Shown here: positions 13,401 through 20,611 of the stretch, piece by piece | How positions within the stretch are numbered: the first letter of the stretch is position 1 | Layout: each line of letters begins with the position of its first letter | NCBI GenBank assembly: GCA_029948255.1 | Contig: JALIZF010001704.1 | Coordinates: 434,001-498,000 of the forward strand | Reading direction: 5' to 3' | Source of the DNA: Telmatactis stephensoni | Taxonomy: Eukaryota; Cnidaria; Anthozoa; Actiniaria; Isophelliidae | Length of the DNA: 64,000 bases | Translations under genes and position numbers: made by a program | The notes under the pieces: model-generated | Told to the model about the DNA's origin: nothing | The model's input: only the letters and a program-made list of their open reading frames with translations | Databases searched by the model: none

Positions 13401-16400
13401 GAATACATCAGCAAATACGGATTTTATATTAAATACAATTTCGAAACCATGTCAAAATCTAGAGTATTGAAATACTTCAGGTGTTAAAGACGATAAAATT
13501 GGTTAACTCGTTAAGCGAGCGAGTTAAAATTTCGCAAAAATCGTATAGCCTGAGAAAACGGCCGTCTTTTGGCTCGCTTCCCAAGATCGCTTGAATAATT
13601 AACGCAAGAGCCTTTTAAGGAGGCTCATCTCCCCTAACTTTAAACCGCTGTAATTCCTGTCGATCGCAGAGCTCTGTTGAACTAGCCATTTCCTTGAGCA
13701 ATTTTCTTGAAACATTGTCTGGCTTTAGCTACTTGCTCAAGCTGTTGCCTGTACGGTAGTTTATGTCTAGACATCGAAAAAATGTGCAGTTAGCAATTTT
13801 AGTGACGTCATGGGGGCGTGGCCGCATTAGCGCTGATTTCCATCAAACTAGCATCCCACAAAAGTTCATTGAAAGAGGAGTTGCTCAGAGAATCGAAATG
13901 GCTAGTTCAACAGAGCTCTATGACAAGAATTACAGCAGTTTAAAGTTAGGTAGCTAGATCAGTATTTCCAGAACCCAGGCGAGCCTCCTTAACCAGCCCT
14001 CAATAACCTATTCGATTTTACAATGAAAAACCGTAGTTGCAAAAGTTTCTTGATAACTTTATTTAATATATAATCATCGATGAATTATCTATTTTTTCTC
14101 TGTTTCGAAAAAAGTGATATCTTCACAGTCATGTGAAGATAACGTTATTTCATATGTGAAGATAACACTGTTGCCATAGCTACGTTTTTCGGGAGCTTCA
14201 CAGCGACGGCACATTCTACTGCATCGGAATTGATTATATATTAAACAGAATATTACATGTGCGCTTACGCCCATGTAATATCCTCTATATCTCCCTTTTA
14301 CAGTAAAAGGAATATCAAATGAAACATGTATGTCATTTCGAGGTTAGTGGCAATCAAATATTAATAATTATAGTTTCTGTTTATAATGTTGAGACGTTGT
14401 TGGTTTCTGTTTATAATGTTGAGACGTTGTTGCAAGTTTATTTGTTTGTTTTCTTACCATTTTTTCAGTTCTAATATTTGTTCCCTGGATATTTAGGCAG
14501 TACGATCATTACAGGCGATGGAACCGGCAATACACAGGCGATCGCCTGTACTTGTATACGTTTTCCTCCAAAGACCTAATAGTATAATTCTAATTCATAA
14601 CAGATTGTCCTGTTGGATGTGATTGTGACTCTTTTTCATCACCCAAAGGCTCTGGAGTAGTCATTAGTTCAAAGAAAGAAATCTCGTTAGCAGCTATTCC
14701 AGAAGTTCCACCAGAAACAACAGCATTGTAAGTTGATGATTTGCTTTGTAAGTTTATCCATCAGATTGAATTCCTTCCTTCCTTCCCTCCCTCCCTCCCT
14801 CCCTCTCTCCCTCCCTCCCTCCCTCCCTCCCTCCCTCCCTCCCTTGATACTGGTCTCGAAGGTGGCCTATTAATGTCTTCTTGTAGGCAACTTGGCAACA
14901 ACCGAATATCACGTCTTCTAAGCAGTGATTTAAGCGACACTGATTTAAAGAGCCTCGACTACATGTAAGCAAAGTAAAATTTTATTCTTAACATTTTACC
15001 TAACTATATCAATATAATGCTTTGCAAGTATTGTTCTTGTATTTTTCTTCTTTTTGCTTTGTTTTTAGCGATTTGTCTAACAACATCCTCATCAACATTC
15101 AACGTCAAGCGTTATTCAGTTTACGCAACCTAAAAGTCTTGTAAGTATTATACTAATGGCAAAAAATTACGTCTAAAAGAATATAACAGAGTACTATTTC
15201 TATTACTAGGAGGCTAAATTCCAATTTTCTAAGGTCCATACCTTCTCAAGTTTTTTCTTGGACAACGAATTTACAAACGCTGTAAGTACATAAAGAATTG
15301 TCGATTTCTCGCGTAATTGAAATTGCATTGAAAGATGTTGAATTCACTGCAGAAGGTATAGCTAGCTCAATGAGGATATTCATTTAGCATGCATGTATAT
15401 AGTTCTAGATCACAGACTGATCAGACTATTATTACTGTTTACTTTGCTGTTGACAGAGATCTTAGTGATAATCTCATCAGTAGAATTGAACCAACTCTAT
15501 TTGCATCATTAACATCACTTACGACTTTGTAAGTATGAATCCAATATATATATAGCTAATTGCACAAACATTGACCCTTTCAAAACAATTGAACATGAAG
15601 CTGAGACCGAAATGGCTCTTGGTTACACTAGTAATATATGGATTTTGAATGTTTTATATCATGAATTCGCTGCATAATCGTGTCTGGAAAACTAAATAAC
15701 TGTTTAAAACGTCTAAGTACACGCGCGCTTCTTTAAAATTATCAAATCAACAGATTTACCGATGTTGATTCCGGTCTAGGCTTCCATGTCTTATGATTTT
15801 GAGAGGGTCAATGTTTGTGCAATTAGCTATATATATTTAGCTATATCACCCGCCAAAAATCAAATTACCAAAACAAGAAAACTTCTCTATGACAGCCTCT
15901 TATCTGGGCTGGATTCCCCAGGAAAATCTCTATAACGCTGTCTGTCTTGTCGGTTCTTACCTCTAAGCAATGATACATCCTATTGTATGCTATTTACAGG
16001 AGTCTCCGTTCCAACAAAATTTCCTCAATAGATGGAAGAACCTTTGCTAACAACAGAAACCTAACTGCATTGTAAGTTCTTTTAGCGCTCGTTGAAGGTT
16101 GTATATTTTTCAGATGTTGCAGTTTACCAATATCCTATCACATCTATTGGGGTACAGACACATTTACTTGTATGGTTATATGCTTCCAGGTCTCTCGCCT
16201 ATAACAACATCAAGATCATTTCTGATGAGCTGCTTATAAACCAAAGCAAACTGAAGATATTGTAAGTTTTCTCACTGTATACTATGTATAAATAATTAAT
16301 TTGGTTTGGGGCAAGAGAAGGGGAAAGGATGTCAAGAGGTGTCATTTCTTTATGCGTCTTTTCATGGGCCGGGTTAGATTCTCCAAGTTACACGAGGCTT

Positions 16401-18926
16401 GATGAGTTCAGAGGAATTTTTACTTTTTTAATGGAGAATACCTGTAAGATCGCAAATTCAATAACTGTCCCATGACCCACAGGAACCTCATGTTTCCCAC
16501 GGTAATCACGCGTGCGATGGAGAACGCTTGGCAACAATAACTAGGTTAAGGACTTCCAGGAAGCGTTTACTAAAAACGAAATCTAGCTTACGTTTCATTT
16601 CTACTGATCCTGAATAGTTAATTAATTCTCCTAATTAATTCTCTGTTATCTTAACCTCTAACCAGCGACTTGGTATATCAACAAGCTCTAGGGGAATAGA
16701 AAGGAGGGACGGAATTGAAATCCCTTTTCTTTGATCATGCCTTCCCCTCCCCCTCCCCTTCCTTTCCTCCCCTTCCCTCCCTTTCCCCTCCTCTCCCCAT
16801 TCCCCAAATCCAGTTCACAGGTTACCAGTGGGAAATCGTGTAGAATCAGCGTCTTATCTGTCAAGAAAAATAGGATATAGACTCTAATAAGAGAAGGAAT
16901 TCACATACCTTTGGATTTGACGTTTGGGTCAGCTATTGCTCGCGCAATTATCTAACTAGCAGCTTATAAGTTGATAGAGGACTCCGAGGCAAACTGAAGG
17001 GTTTTTCATTATATAAATATAGAAAAAAGACTGGGAAAAAAAGGAGAAAATCCTCCTAGAACCGGGGTAGTTCAGTATCAAAAGGTACTTTGATGCTTGG
17101 ACGATAACCTAATACGGGAGATTCCTTCTCGTACTGTGCATCCACTCTGTCTTTAAGTAACAATTTTGAGCTTTCTCTCAACAGACATCTGAACAACAAT
17201 AAGATTAAGAAGTTTACTATGGACACATTCAAAGGTCTAAAATCTATTGAAAAACTGTAAGTCAAACCACAAACTACGAAATCAAGCTATATCGGCTTAA
17301 TTATAAGTTTTATTTTGTTGTCCAGGTTTTTACAAGGTAACGATCCAGTAGAGTTCGACCCTGGTATATTTCACTCCCTAACAACACTTAAAGAACTGTA
17401 AGTACCGATAAATCAACTAAACTTGAACAAAGTACGTCGACAATGACACGTTTTTCCATTTTCTTTTTCTTTTTCTTTTCTAGAAATGTAGATAACTTCT
17501 TCCTTTGTTGTCATGCCAATAAAGCTATCCCAGGTATAAGTTGTGTCTCCCCAAAAGGCCTCTTTTCAAGCTGTTCCGACTTGATGAAGAACAAAACCCT
17601 GCAAGTCTTTATATGGATTCTTGGTCTTTCTGCGTTGCTTGGCAACTTCCTTGTCATTATCCTGCGATTAAGAACCAAAGAAGACAACAAGGTCCATTCA
17701 TTATTGATCACTAATCTTGCAACCGCAGACTTTTTAATGGGAGTCTACATGCTGTTCATTGCTGTTAAAGACGTCCAGTTCCAGGGAGAGTATTTTAAGC
17801 ATGACTTTATCTGGCGAAATGGAAGTCTGTGTCGCATTGCTGGAGCAGTTGTCGCTTCTCTCGAGTGAAGTTTCTGTTCTAATTCTCACTGTAATAACTG
17901 CTGATCGCATGAAAAACATCGTTTTTCCTTTCCGCGGTATAAGATTGAGCTACAAGGCTGCCTGCTTGGTTGTTATTGCGATATGGACAGTTTGTTTAGT
18001 CTTGTCGGTGTTACCCATGGTAAACTTGCCGTACTTTTACGATGAAACACGTCGTGTTGGCTACTACGGTCGATCAGCTTTATGTCTTCCGCTACAGCTA
18101 AGTGAAAACAAGCTTGCAGGCTGGGAGTACTCAGTTGCTATATTCCTCGCACTTAATTTGGTTTCCTTCGTTTTTATCCTGTGCGCGTATATCGCCATGT
18201 TTATAACTGTGACGCGTTCATCTCGTGCTGTTCGCTCTACGGCCGCAAAGAAGGAATCACAGTTAGCCAAACGCATGGCTTTCATCATCGTAACAGATTT
18301 TTGCTGTTGGATGCCAGTCATAGTTATTGGGATACTGTCCTTGGTTGGCTTGTTCCACGACGCTGAAGGCATTGTGTACGCATGGCTGGCCGTGTTTGTT
18401 ATTCCTCTCAACTCTTCCATCAACCCTTTCCTGTACACGTTGTCGACGACTTTGTATCTGAACAAAATCAAGGACAACTACAGGGAAGCCATCAGCGACT
18501 TTCCACTTCGATCGAAGCTTAGAGAGACCGAGTCGACGGTAAGCAGTTTTATAATTAAAGCAATCTGATTACAAAGAAACGCAAAAGTTTGTTTCACTAT
18601 GTAAATGACGTTTCAAATAAAGGCCACCACACACGATGCAACTTTTGCAACTTGCAGCTTTTTGTCAATTTTGTGCGCAACACAGAGGTACATTAATTTT
18701 GTGCATCTGTTCACCATCGCAACGTTGCTCCCAACAGTAACAGGTTTAGGATCGAGTTCCACGAGTTGTGCGCAATACTGCGGGGGTGGACATACGGTGC
18801 AACTGTGTTGTGCGTGCGCAATGTTGAAGAAAAGCAAAGTTGCAAAAGTTCAGGGCTAATAATTTTTTCTATTTGTAGGAGCCCCATAAGACCTCATATT
18901 CACGCATGGCCGATACCAAGATGTAA
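1197..18926 (+). CDS. LamG-MAM-CUB-LRR rhodopsin-class GPCR (LGR/RXFP-like), 5' partial, frameshifted
   Basis: Predicted exons: 1197-1462, 5529-5681, 6465-6729, 6925-7064, 8210-8476, 8572-8849, 11570-11672, 12269-12604, 14604-14727, 14887-14964, 15069-15140, 15210-15281, 15457-15528, 16000-16071, 16190-16261, 17185-17256, 17326-17397, then the 7TM exon from 17484. All have AG/GT borders and the phases agree across every junction. The first exon enters in mid-codon (phase 2), so the N-terminus lies upstream of the window. The ectodomain has LamG/pentraxin-like, MAM and CUB modules followed by LRRs, and the membrane part resembles glycoprotein-hormone/relaxin receptors. By family it is a plasma-membrane receptor coupled to G proteins; the ligand is unknown. 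Oddities: a one-base frameshift in TM3 near 17855, and a choice of C-terminus (18568, or splicing to 18879-18926). It could be one of a large cnidarian LRR-GPCR family rather than a true LGR orthologue. Confidence 0.8.
1530..1625 (+). repeat. (TAA)n tract with attached dispersed repeat
   Basis: About nine ATA/TAA units at 1534-1560 run into 'tttatatggcgcaaaattca' and 'gctctaatgcgcctcgat'. (TAA)n joined to a conserved unit suggests the 3' end of a retroelement or SINE, but no coding part is present. Confidence 0.45.
1673..1832. mobile_element. Foldback/MITE, 160 bp
   Basis: The arms are about 55 bp. The left arm includes 'gttccgagatatgc' and 'gaacgaggctacgtg'; the right arm has 'cacgtagcctcgtc' and 'gtatctcggaagtcgg'. 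It lies in the receptor intron 1463-5528. Confidence 0.65.
1989..2191. mobile_element. Foldback/MITE with TTAAGGTGGCT ends
   Basis: 'ttaaggtggctcgatatag' at the left end pairs with 'ctatatcaagccaccttaa' at the right. The interior has no ORF. The ends beginning TTAA would suit a TTAA or TA target, but the duplication cannot be separated from the arms. Confidence 0.6.
2325..2503 (-). mobile_element. tRNA-derived SINE, copy 1
   Basis: Read on the minus strand it starts 'aaggagcaaggatggcacag'. A box-A-like 'tggcacagttggttagtgcg' follows, then box-B-like 'agttcgatctcc', then a tail with 'gctttaaatac' and 'gtaaaatgagcgcacc'. The same unit lies in the opposite orientation at 3373-3556, which defines both ends. 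Pol III promoter boxes plus an unrelated tail mark a SINE rather than a functional tRNA. Confidence 0.75.
2840..2960 (+). repeat. Repeat with tRNA B-box-like word
   Basis: 'ggttcgagtcccagc' near 2908 matches a tRNA T-arm B box. A matching D-arm is not evident upstream and no cloverleaf folds by eye. It is probably part of a dispersed SINE-like repeat. Confidence 0.35.
3373..3556 (+). mobile_element. tRNA-derived SINE, copy 2
   Basis: Same family as 2325-2503 in the opposite orientation. Box A is 'tggcacagttggttagtgcg' and box B is 'agttcgatcccc'. The tail holds 'gctttaaatacccttaaaac' and ends near 'gtaaaatgagcacacc'. Both copies lie in one receptor intron about 1 kb apart. Confidence 0.78.
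4379..4637. mobile_element. MITE family B (TA-CA[CG]CTATTTCAAAAAA ends), copy 1
   Basis: Terminal repeats of about 75 bp start 'tacagctatttcaaaaaacg' and end 'cgttttttgaaatagctgta'. The subterminal words 'tgcattctgcatactgaata' mirror each other. The ends are flanked by TA, as in Tc1/mariner-type insertions. The extreme ends resemble elements at 51178-51463 and 59357-59607, whose interiors differ. Confidence 0.72.
4747..4890. mobile_element. Foldback element, 145 bp
   Basis: 'gtactgtgatataaacac' on the left pairs with 'gtgtttatatcacagtac' on the right, with 'gaaaagcaag' and 'cttgcttttc' inside. A further partial arm ('gtcctctgatataaacatgg') lies at about 4948, so the locus may hold more than one copy. 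Confidence 0.55.
5118..5375. mobile_element. MITE family C, copy 1
   Basis: Ends 'tagacgactttcaaaaatgg' and 'ccatttttgaaagtcgtcta' are exact reverse complements flanked by TA. A subterminal 'gaggccagaaaggcct' pairs with 'aggcctttgtggcctc'. A second, more diverged copy lies at 12911-13153. Confidence 0.75.
5529..5681 (+). CDS. Receptor exon: cysteine-rich, MAM-like start
   Basis: A 153-nt symmetrical phase 1-1 exon (acceptor 'attatgcag', donor 'tcag|gtaaca'). It encodes 'DECNSVEDGWCGWKSTTSNQ', which resembles the first strands of MAM domains (C..E...CgW....d..W.r). The rest of a MAM domain does not follow directly; a LamG module does. So this is a truncated or linker module. Its length, a multiple of three in one phase, would allow skipping without a frameshift. 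Confidence 0.55.
5911..6431. mobile_element. Large foldback/MITE next to receptor exon
   Basis: The left arm 'cgtagtccagtcccagac' and 'ataacttgcatgcgcatgt' is mirrored at 6340-6428 ('acatgcgcatgcaagttat', 'gtctgggactagactac'). An inner perfect hairpin at 6301-6328 has arms 'gcgatcaccaca'/'tgtggtgatcgc'. The right end stops about 33 bp before the acceptor of exon 6465-6729. Confidence 0.65.
6465..7064 (+). CDS. Receptor exons: LamG/pentraxin-like domain, first half
   Basis: Exons 6465-6729 (enters phase 1, leaves phase 2) and 6925-7064 (leaves phase 1). The sequence includes 'YTICMWMKTAD', then 'YNGWHHVCLRWNG'. The 'GWHHVCLRW' strand is a hallmark of pentraxin/LamG concanavalin-like domains. 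The domain continues in exon 8210-8476. No signal or membrane segment is present. Pentraxin-like modules usually mediate calcium-dependent ligand binding, which is only an inference here. Confidence 0.7.
7096..7474. mobile_element. Poly-G-ended MITE with reiterated CCTAAAAGGTAC motif, copy 1
   Basis: Flanked by the direct repeat 'ttgtatgcc' (7087-7095 and 7475-7483), a probable 8-9-bp target-site duplication. It begins 'tctggggggactcct' and ends 'tttacgatcggagg'. The word 'cctaaaaggtac' occurs five times inside. A closely similar copy is at 19990-20338. An 8-bp class duplication suggests a hAT-like origin (inference). It lies in the receptor intron 7065-8209. Confidence 0.8.
8210..8476 (+). 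CDS. Receptor exon: LamG closing strands
   Basis: 267 nt, phase 1-1, acceptor 'catctag' and donor 'gaag|gtaaca'. It encodes 'GGGELLIGL', 'GQFVGSINNFNLWSRFLSDE' and 'DVNWLAAGCG'. The 'F.G.I..FN.W...LS..EV' pattern is the standard C-terminal strand of pentraxin/LamG domains, followed by a conserved Cys. The last third, ending in 'CIDPEG', links to the MAM-type module in the next exon. Confidence 0.72.
8572..8849 (+). CDS. Receptor exon: MAM domain core
   Basis: 278 nt, enters phase 1 and leaves phase 0. It contains 'KVCLRFRYIVYS', 'TLRIYQL' and 'RLVWLVNETSSTSKWKYAEV'. These fit the MAM pattern (CL.F.Y.m.g...g.L.v....lw...g....W..a.v). The domain closes in exon 11570-11672. MAM domains mediate adhesion and oligomerisation in receptors of other families. 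Confidence 0.7.
9085..10072 (-). mobile_element. Penelope-like element remnant (C-terminal RT plus GIY-YIG endonuclease)
   Basis: A minus-strand ORF ending at 9524 runs unbroken from about 10070. It reads 'KGFAVLPYIEGVTEKLQ', 'PKDRIPL', then 'GVVYQIPCQDCTSVYIGKTG', which is a GIY-YIG nuclease core (VYIGKTGR, R..EH). PLEs carry this nuclease after the reverse transcriptase. The RT fingers and palm are absent, so it is a 5'-truncated copy. Downstream on the minus strand, near 9170-9205, 'cctgaagatggacaatttgt' resembles PLE terminal sequence. It lies in the receptor intron 8850-11569. Confidence 0.82.
10590..11421 (+). repeat. 14-bp minisatellite (GTGGCATCAGACCA)n
   Basis: About 60 units of 'gtggcatcagacca' with shorter 11-bp variants ('gtggcatacca', 'gtggcacacca') and point variants ('accattggcatc'). 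Because 14 is not a multiple of 3 and the unit lacks forward stops, all three plus frames read the same 14-residue peptide (ASDQWHQTSGIRPV). The long ORFs over it are therefore artefacts. It lies in a receptor intron, ending about 150 bp before exon 11570. Confidence 0.95.
11570..11672 (+). CDS. Receptor exon: MAM domain end
   Basis: 103 nt, phase 0 to 1, acceptor 'cctcgcag', donor 'gatag|gtaaag'. It encodes 'LKFEGHTASTTGFIAVKGIH' and 'KNGFCSSV'. The 'f.v.fEG......g.iAvD.I....g.C' pattern is the MAM C-terminus. In the canonical motif an Asp would follow the Ala-Val pair, and here it is Lys. Confidence 0.72.
12269..12604 (+). CDS. Receptor exon: CUB domain
   Basis: One 336-nt exon (phase 1-1) encodes a complete CUB domain of about 110 residues: 'NGILSSPFYPSTYDPNTNCT', 'RIQV', 'LEDHPACRRDYVSVHDG', 'KYCG' and 'MIVSFESNSEVERSGFKAKY'. 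The four CUB cysteines are placed as expected (CDE.., NCTW, ACRRDYV, KYCG). Such domains bind protein or carbohydrate partners extracellularly. Being a single symmetrical exon fits a shuffled module. Confidence 0.88.
12732..12895. mobile_element. CAGNGGCGGATC-ended MITE, copy 1 (5-bp TSD)
   Basis: Ends 'cagtggcggatct' and 'ggatccgccactg' are inverted, flanked by perfect 5-bp direct repeats 'gtact' (12727-12731, 12896-12900). The relative at 19420-19534 also has a 5-bp duplication. There is no ORF. The hAT-like terminal sequence is suggestive only. It lies in receptor intron 12605-14603. Confidence 0.78.
12911..13153. mobile_element. MITE family C, copy 2
   Basis: Shares 'gaggccagaaaggcctc', 'tatcctgtaaaatgcaca', 'tttgatagcaa' and 'ctaggccgccatttt' with 5118-5375 in the same order. 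The outermost ends are degraded. It sits just after the 12732-12895 element. Confidence 0.72.
13616..13991. mobile_element. Foldback/MITE, 376 bp
   Basis: Ends 'taaggaggctc' and 'gagcctcctta' are inverted. Long inner arms follow, including 'aactttaaaccgctgtaatt' and 'agctctgttgaactagcca', mirrored at 13890-13945. It lies in receptor intron 12605-14603. Confidence 0.68.
14085..14297. repeat. Dispersed repeat ending in CATGTAATATCCTCTATATC
   Basis: 'gtgaagataac' words and the terminal 'attacatgtgcgctt...catgtaatatcctctatatc' recur at about 34370-34632. The last 60 bp form a short inverted repeat. The family is unknown. Confidence 0.55.
14370..14432 (+). repeat. 30-bp tandem duplication
   Basis: 'gtttctgtttataatgttga' plus 'gacgttgtt' occurs twice in a row in a receptor intron. 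It is a simple local duplication. Confidence 0.8.
14604..17397 (+). CDS. Receptor LRR array: LRRNT cap plus eight LRR exons
   Basis: Exon 14604-14727 encodes the LRRNT cap 'NCPVGCDCDS'. Exon 14887-14964 (78 nt) is followed by seven exons of exactly 72 nt: 15069-15140, 15210-15281, 15457-15528, 16000-16071, 16190-16261, 17185-17256 and 17326-17397. Each starts and ends in phase 2 inside a conserved Leu codon and encodes one 24-residue LRR (for example 'LDLSDNLISRIEPTLFASL', 'LSLRSNKISSIDGRTFANN'). One repeat per exon with the same phase is typical of LGR-type receptors. The LRRs form the presumed ligand-binding arc before the membrane domain. Confidence 0.9.
14775..14846 (+). repeat. (CCCT)n microsatellite
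   Basis: About 17 tetranucleotide units of ccct with ttcc/tctc interruptions, in the intron between the LRRNT cap and the first LRR exon. Confidence 0.95.
17484..18568 (+). CDS. Receptor 7TM exon with one-base frameshift
   Basis: It opens with the LGR-like hinge 'NFFLCCHAN' and 'GISC'. TM1 is 'GLSALLGNFLVIILRL', TM2 'LLITNLATADFLMGVYML', ECL1/TM3 'SLCRIAGAVVA', then in the next frame 'SSEVSVLILTVITADRM'. TM6 is 'FIIVTDFCCWMPVIVIGI' and TM7 'NSSINPFLYT' (NPxxY form NPFLY). DRM replaces DRY. Reading must shift by one base between 17853 and 17862, because the first frame stops at 17866-17868. Treating one T as extra gives the same Cys-to-Glu spacing as relaxin receptors, so an inserted base is the likelier cause. 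The rest of the exon is intact, which argues against long-standing decay. Confidence 0.85.
18879..18926 (+). CDS. Possible terminal receptor exon
   Basis: A strong donor 'gacg|gtaagcag' at 18539 lies inside the 7TM exon tail in phase 0. An acceptor 'tatttgtag' precedes 'EPHKTSYSRMADTKM' and a stop. The hexamer AATAAA at about 18944 follows closely. Without splicing the protein ends at 18568 with 'SSFIIKAI'. The nearby polyA signal favours the spliced form. Confidence 0.45.
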   Translation, partial: EPHKTSYSRMADTKM

Positions 18927-18943
18927 AGCATATATCTATAATC

Positions 18944-18949
18944 AATAAA
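18944..18949 (+). terminator. PolyA signal AATAAA of the receptor gene
   Basis: 'tcaataaagata' lies about 20 bp after the stop of the predicted terminal exon and about 375 bp after the alternative stop. Confidence 0.5.
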
Positions 18950-19419
18950 GATAACAAGAATGATGGCGACAAATTAAAGGAAATCGACCGAGCTAGTAAG
19001 GTTTTGCCAGTCTCTCTGGTAACCGTCGGTTTAGTTAAGAACTGCATGTTCTATGTTCCTTTTAAAATAACGTACTTAAAAATAATTGATATGATATACA
19101 TTTGCAGCATTTTTATGAATAGCATTGATTGCTAGTTTTGGACTGCTCGACATATCTGTGTAGTGTAGTCCAGAACTGGATCCACTTTTATCTGCGCGCG
19201 TCAACAATGAAAGGAGAAGATCTGGATCAAATACACAAATTTGCGCTTCTTTTATTTTCTTATTTTTTTCGCATGTTTATTACGTATAGTTATTGAGAAA
19301 AGTGGGTCTAATGACATGGACTATGTAGTGTAACCAACTAGACCAAGATTGTAGGCGCTTCTCATTTGGAATGCTGTGACGTCCTCTTAACTACTTGTTT
19401 TGCAACTGAAGGCCCGGAC

Positions 19420-19534
19420 CAGGGGCGGATCCAGGGGGGTGTCCATTGTTAGGAGGCCGCCATCTTGGATGTGACGTCATCTCTCAAGAGGCCTATTTGG
19501 GACACCCCTTTGCAAAATCCTGGATCCGCCCCTG
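19420..19534. mobile_element. CAGNGGCGGATC-ended MITE, copy 2 (5-bp TSD)
   Basis: Ends 'caggggcggatccagg' and 'cctggatccgcccctg' are exact reverse complements, flanked by 'cggac' on both sides (19415-19419 and 19535-19539). It is 115 bp long with no coding capacity. Confidence 0.82.
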
Positions 19535-19989
19535 CGGACACACGATGTTCTCTTTACTGCAACCTTCGATGCAACAAGATTTTGGAAGCACAAGTAACGC
19601 TTTTTTCCAGTGGTTGCGCTCGATTTGAAAGGCTATTTTAAAGACACCAATTGATTCTGAAATGTTGCAGCTACATAGTGGTCACCTCTTGGGTATTCGA
19701 TTAAGAAATGCCTCGGTTCGAAATAGGATACGAAAAAATTATAATTTTTGGCTAGACAGCTACAGAAAAACCGATCAAACCGAGATTCGAGCAGATATCG
19801 ACTTTCGCGCGTATTTGAGCTCATTTCTACAAGTTTTGTCTAGAAGTGATTACAACGAAACCAAACTAGAATTTCTCCTTTTCCTTTCCGGATTATCGTC
19901 AAATTTTTACTAGCGAGTACTTTTCTCTGCATTTCTAGATGTTTTTACTGTTGTTATTGTTGTTGTTGTTGTCGCTGCTGCTGTTGTTG

Positions 19990-20338
19990 CCCGGGGGGGA
20001 CTCCTATATATAAGAGGACGGGGATGCTCGTCGGAAATTTTGAAAATGACCCCTAAAAGGTACCTGAGTGGGAGTGGCAACAATTGATTTCTACCCCTAA
20101 AAGGTACCAATTCAAAAACAATGATGATTCAATTCAGATCAGCGAAATCGTCTCTTTCATGCTTCTTTTAGGTTGTTCATTTACCCCAAAACAGTCCCTA
20201 AAAGGTACCAGCTATGTCTCTGGTAGTCCAATAAGTCTGAAACACCCTAAAAGGTACCAGATTGCAGATTTTGACCCCTAAAAGGTACGACGAGCATCCC
20301 CGTCCATTTACGATCGGAGTCCTCCCCCCTCCCCGGGT
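19990..20338. mobile_element. Poly-G-ended MITE with CCTAAAAGGTAC motifs, copy 2
   Basis: Inverted ends 'cccgggggggactcc' and 'ggagtcctcccccc...cccggg'. Flanked by 'tgttgttg' on both sides (19982-19989, 20339-20346), although this lies in a GTT-rich stretch. 'cctaaaaggtac' recurs inside at the same places as in 7096-7474. Confidence 0.8.
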
Positions 20339-20489
20339 GTTGTTGTTTCTGCAAGGGATTGCAATGAAACTAAGCTAGAATTTCTCTATTTCCTCGTACT
20401 CGCTAAACAACGTCAAAATACTTGGAGAAAATCTAGTTTAACTTGCAAGCAACACTGCAGACATGTTTACACAACGCCACATTTAGAAA

Positions 20490-20611
20490 TGTGTATGCTT
20501 CATCGAGTAAAGAGTCGGAAAAAATCCGAACCCCCAGCGGGGATTGAACCCACGATCGACCTTCGGATTTTTTCCGAGTCTTTATTTACACTCGATGAAG
20601 CATACACATTT
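20490..20611 (-). mobile_element. SINE-like repeat with B box and inverted ends
   Basis: Minus strand: 'cgtgggttcaatccccgctg' is a tRNA T-arm/B box, followed by 'ggattttttccgactcttta'. The outer ends 'tgtgtatgcttcatcgag' and 'ctcgatgaagcatacaca' are inverted. The tail resembles the SINE-like unit at 44749-44850. Confidence 0.55.

Noticed and set aside
18064..18477. Minus-strand ORF of 137 codons opposite the 7TM exon
   Set aside because: It is a shadow of the receptor coding strand and has no recognisable domain.
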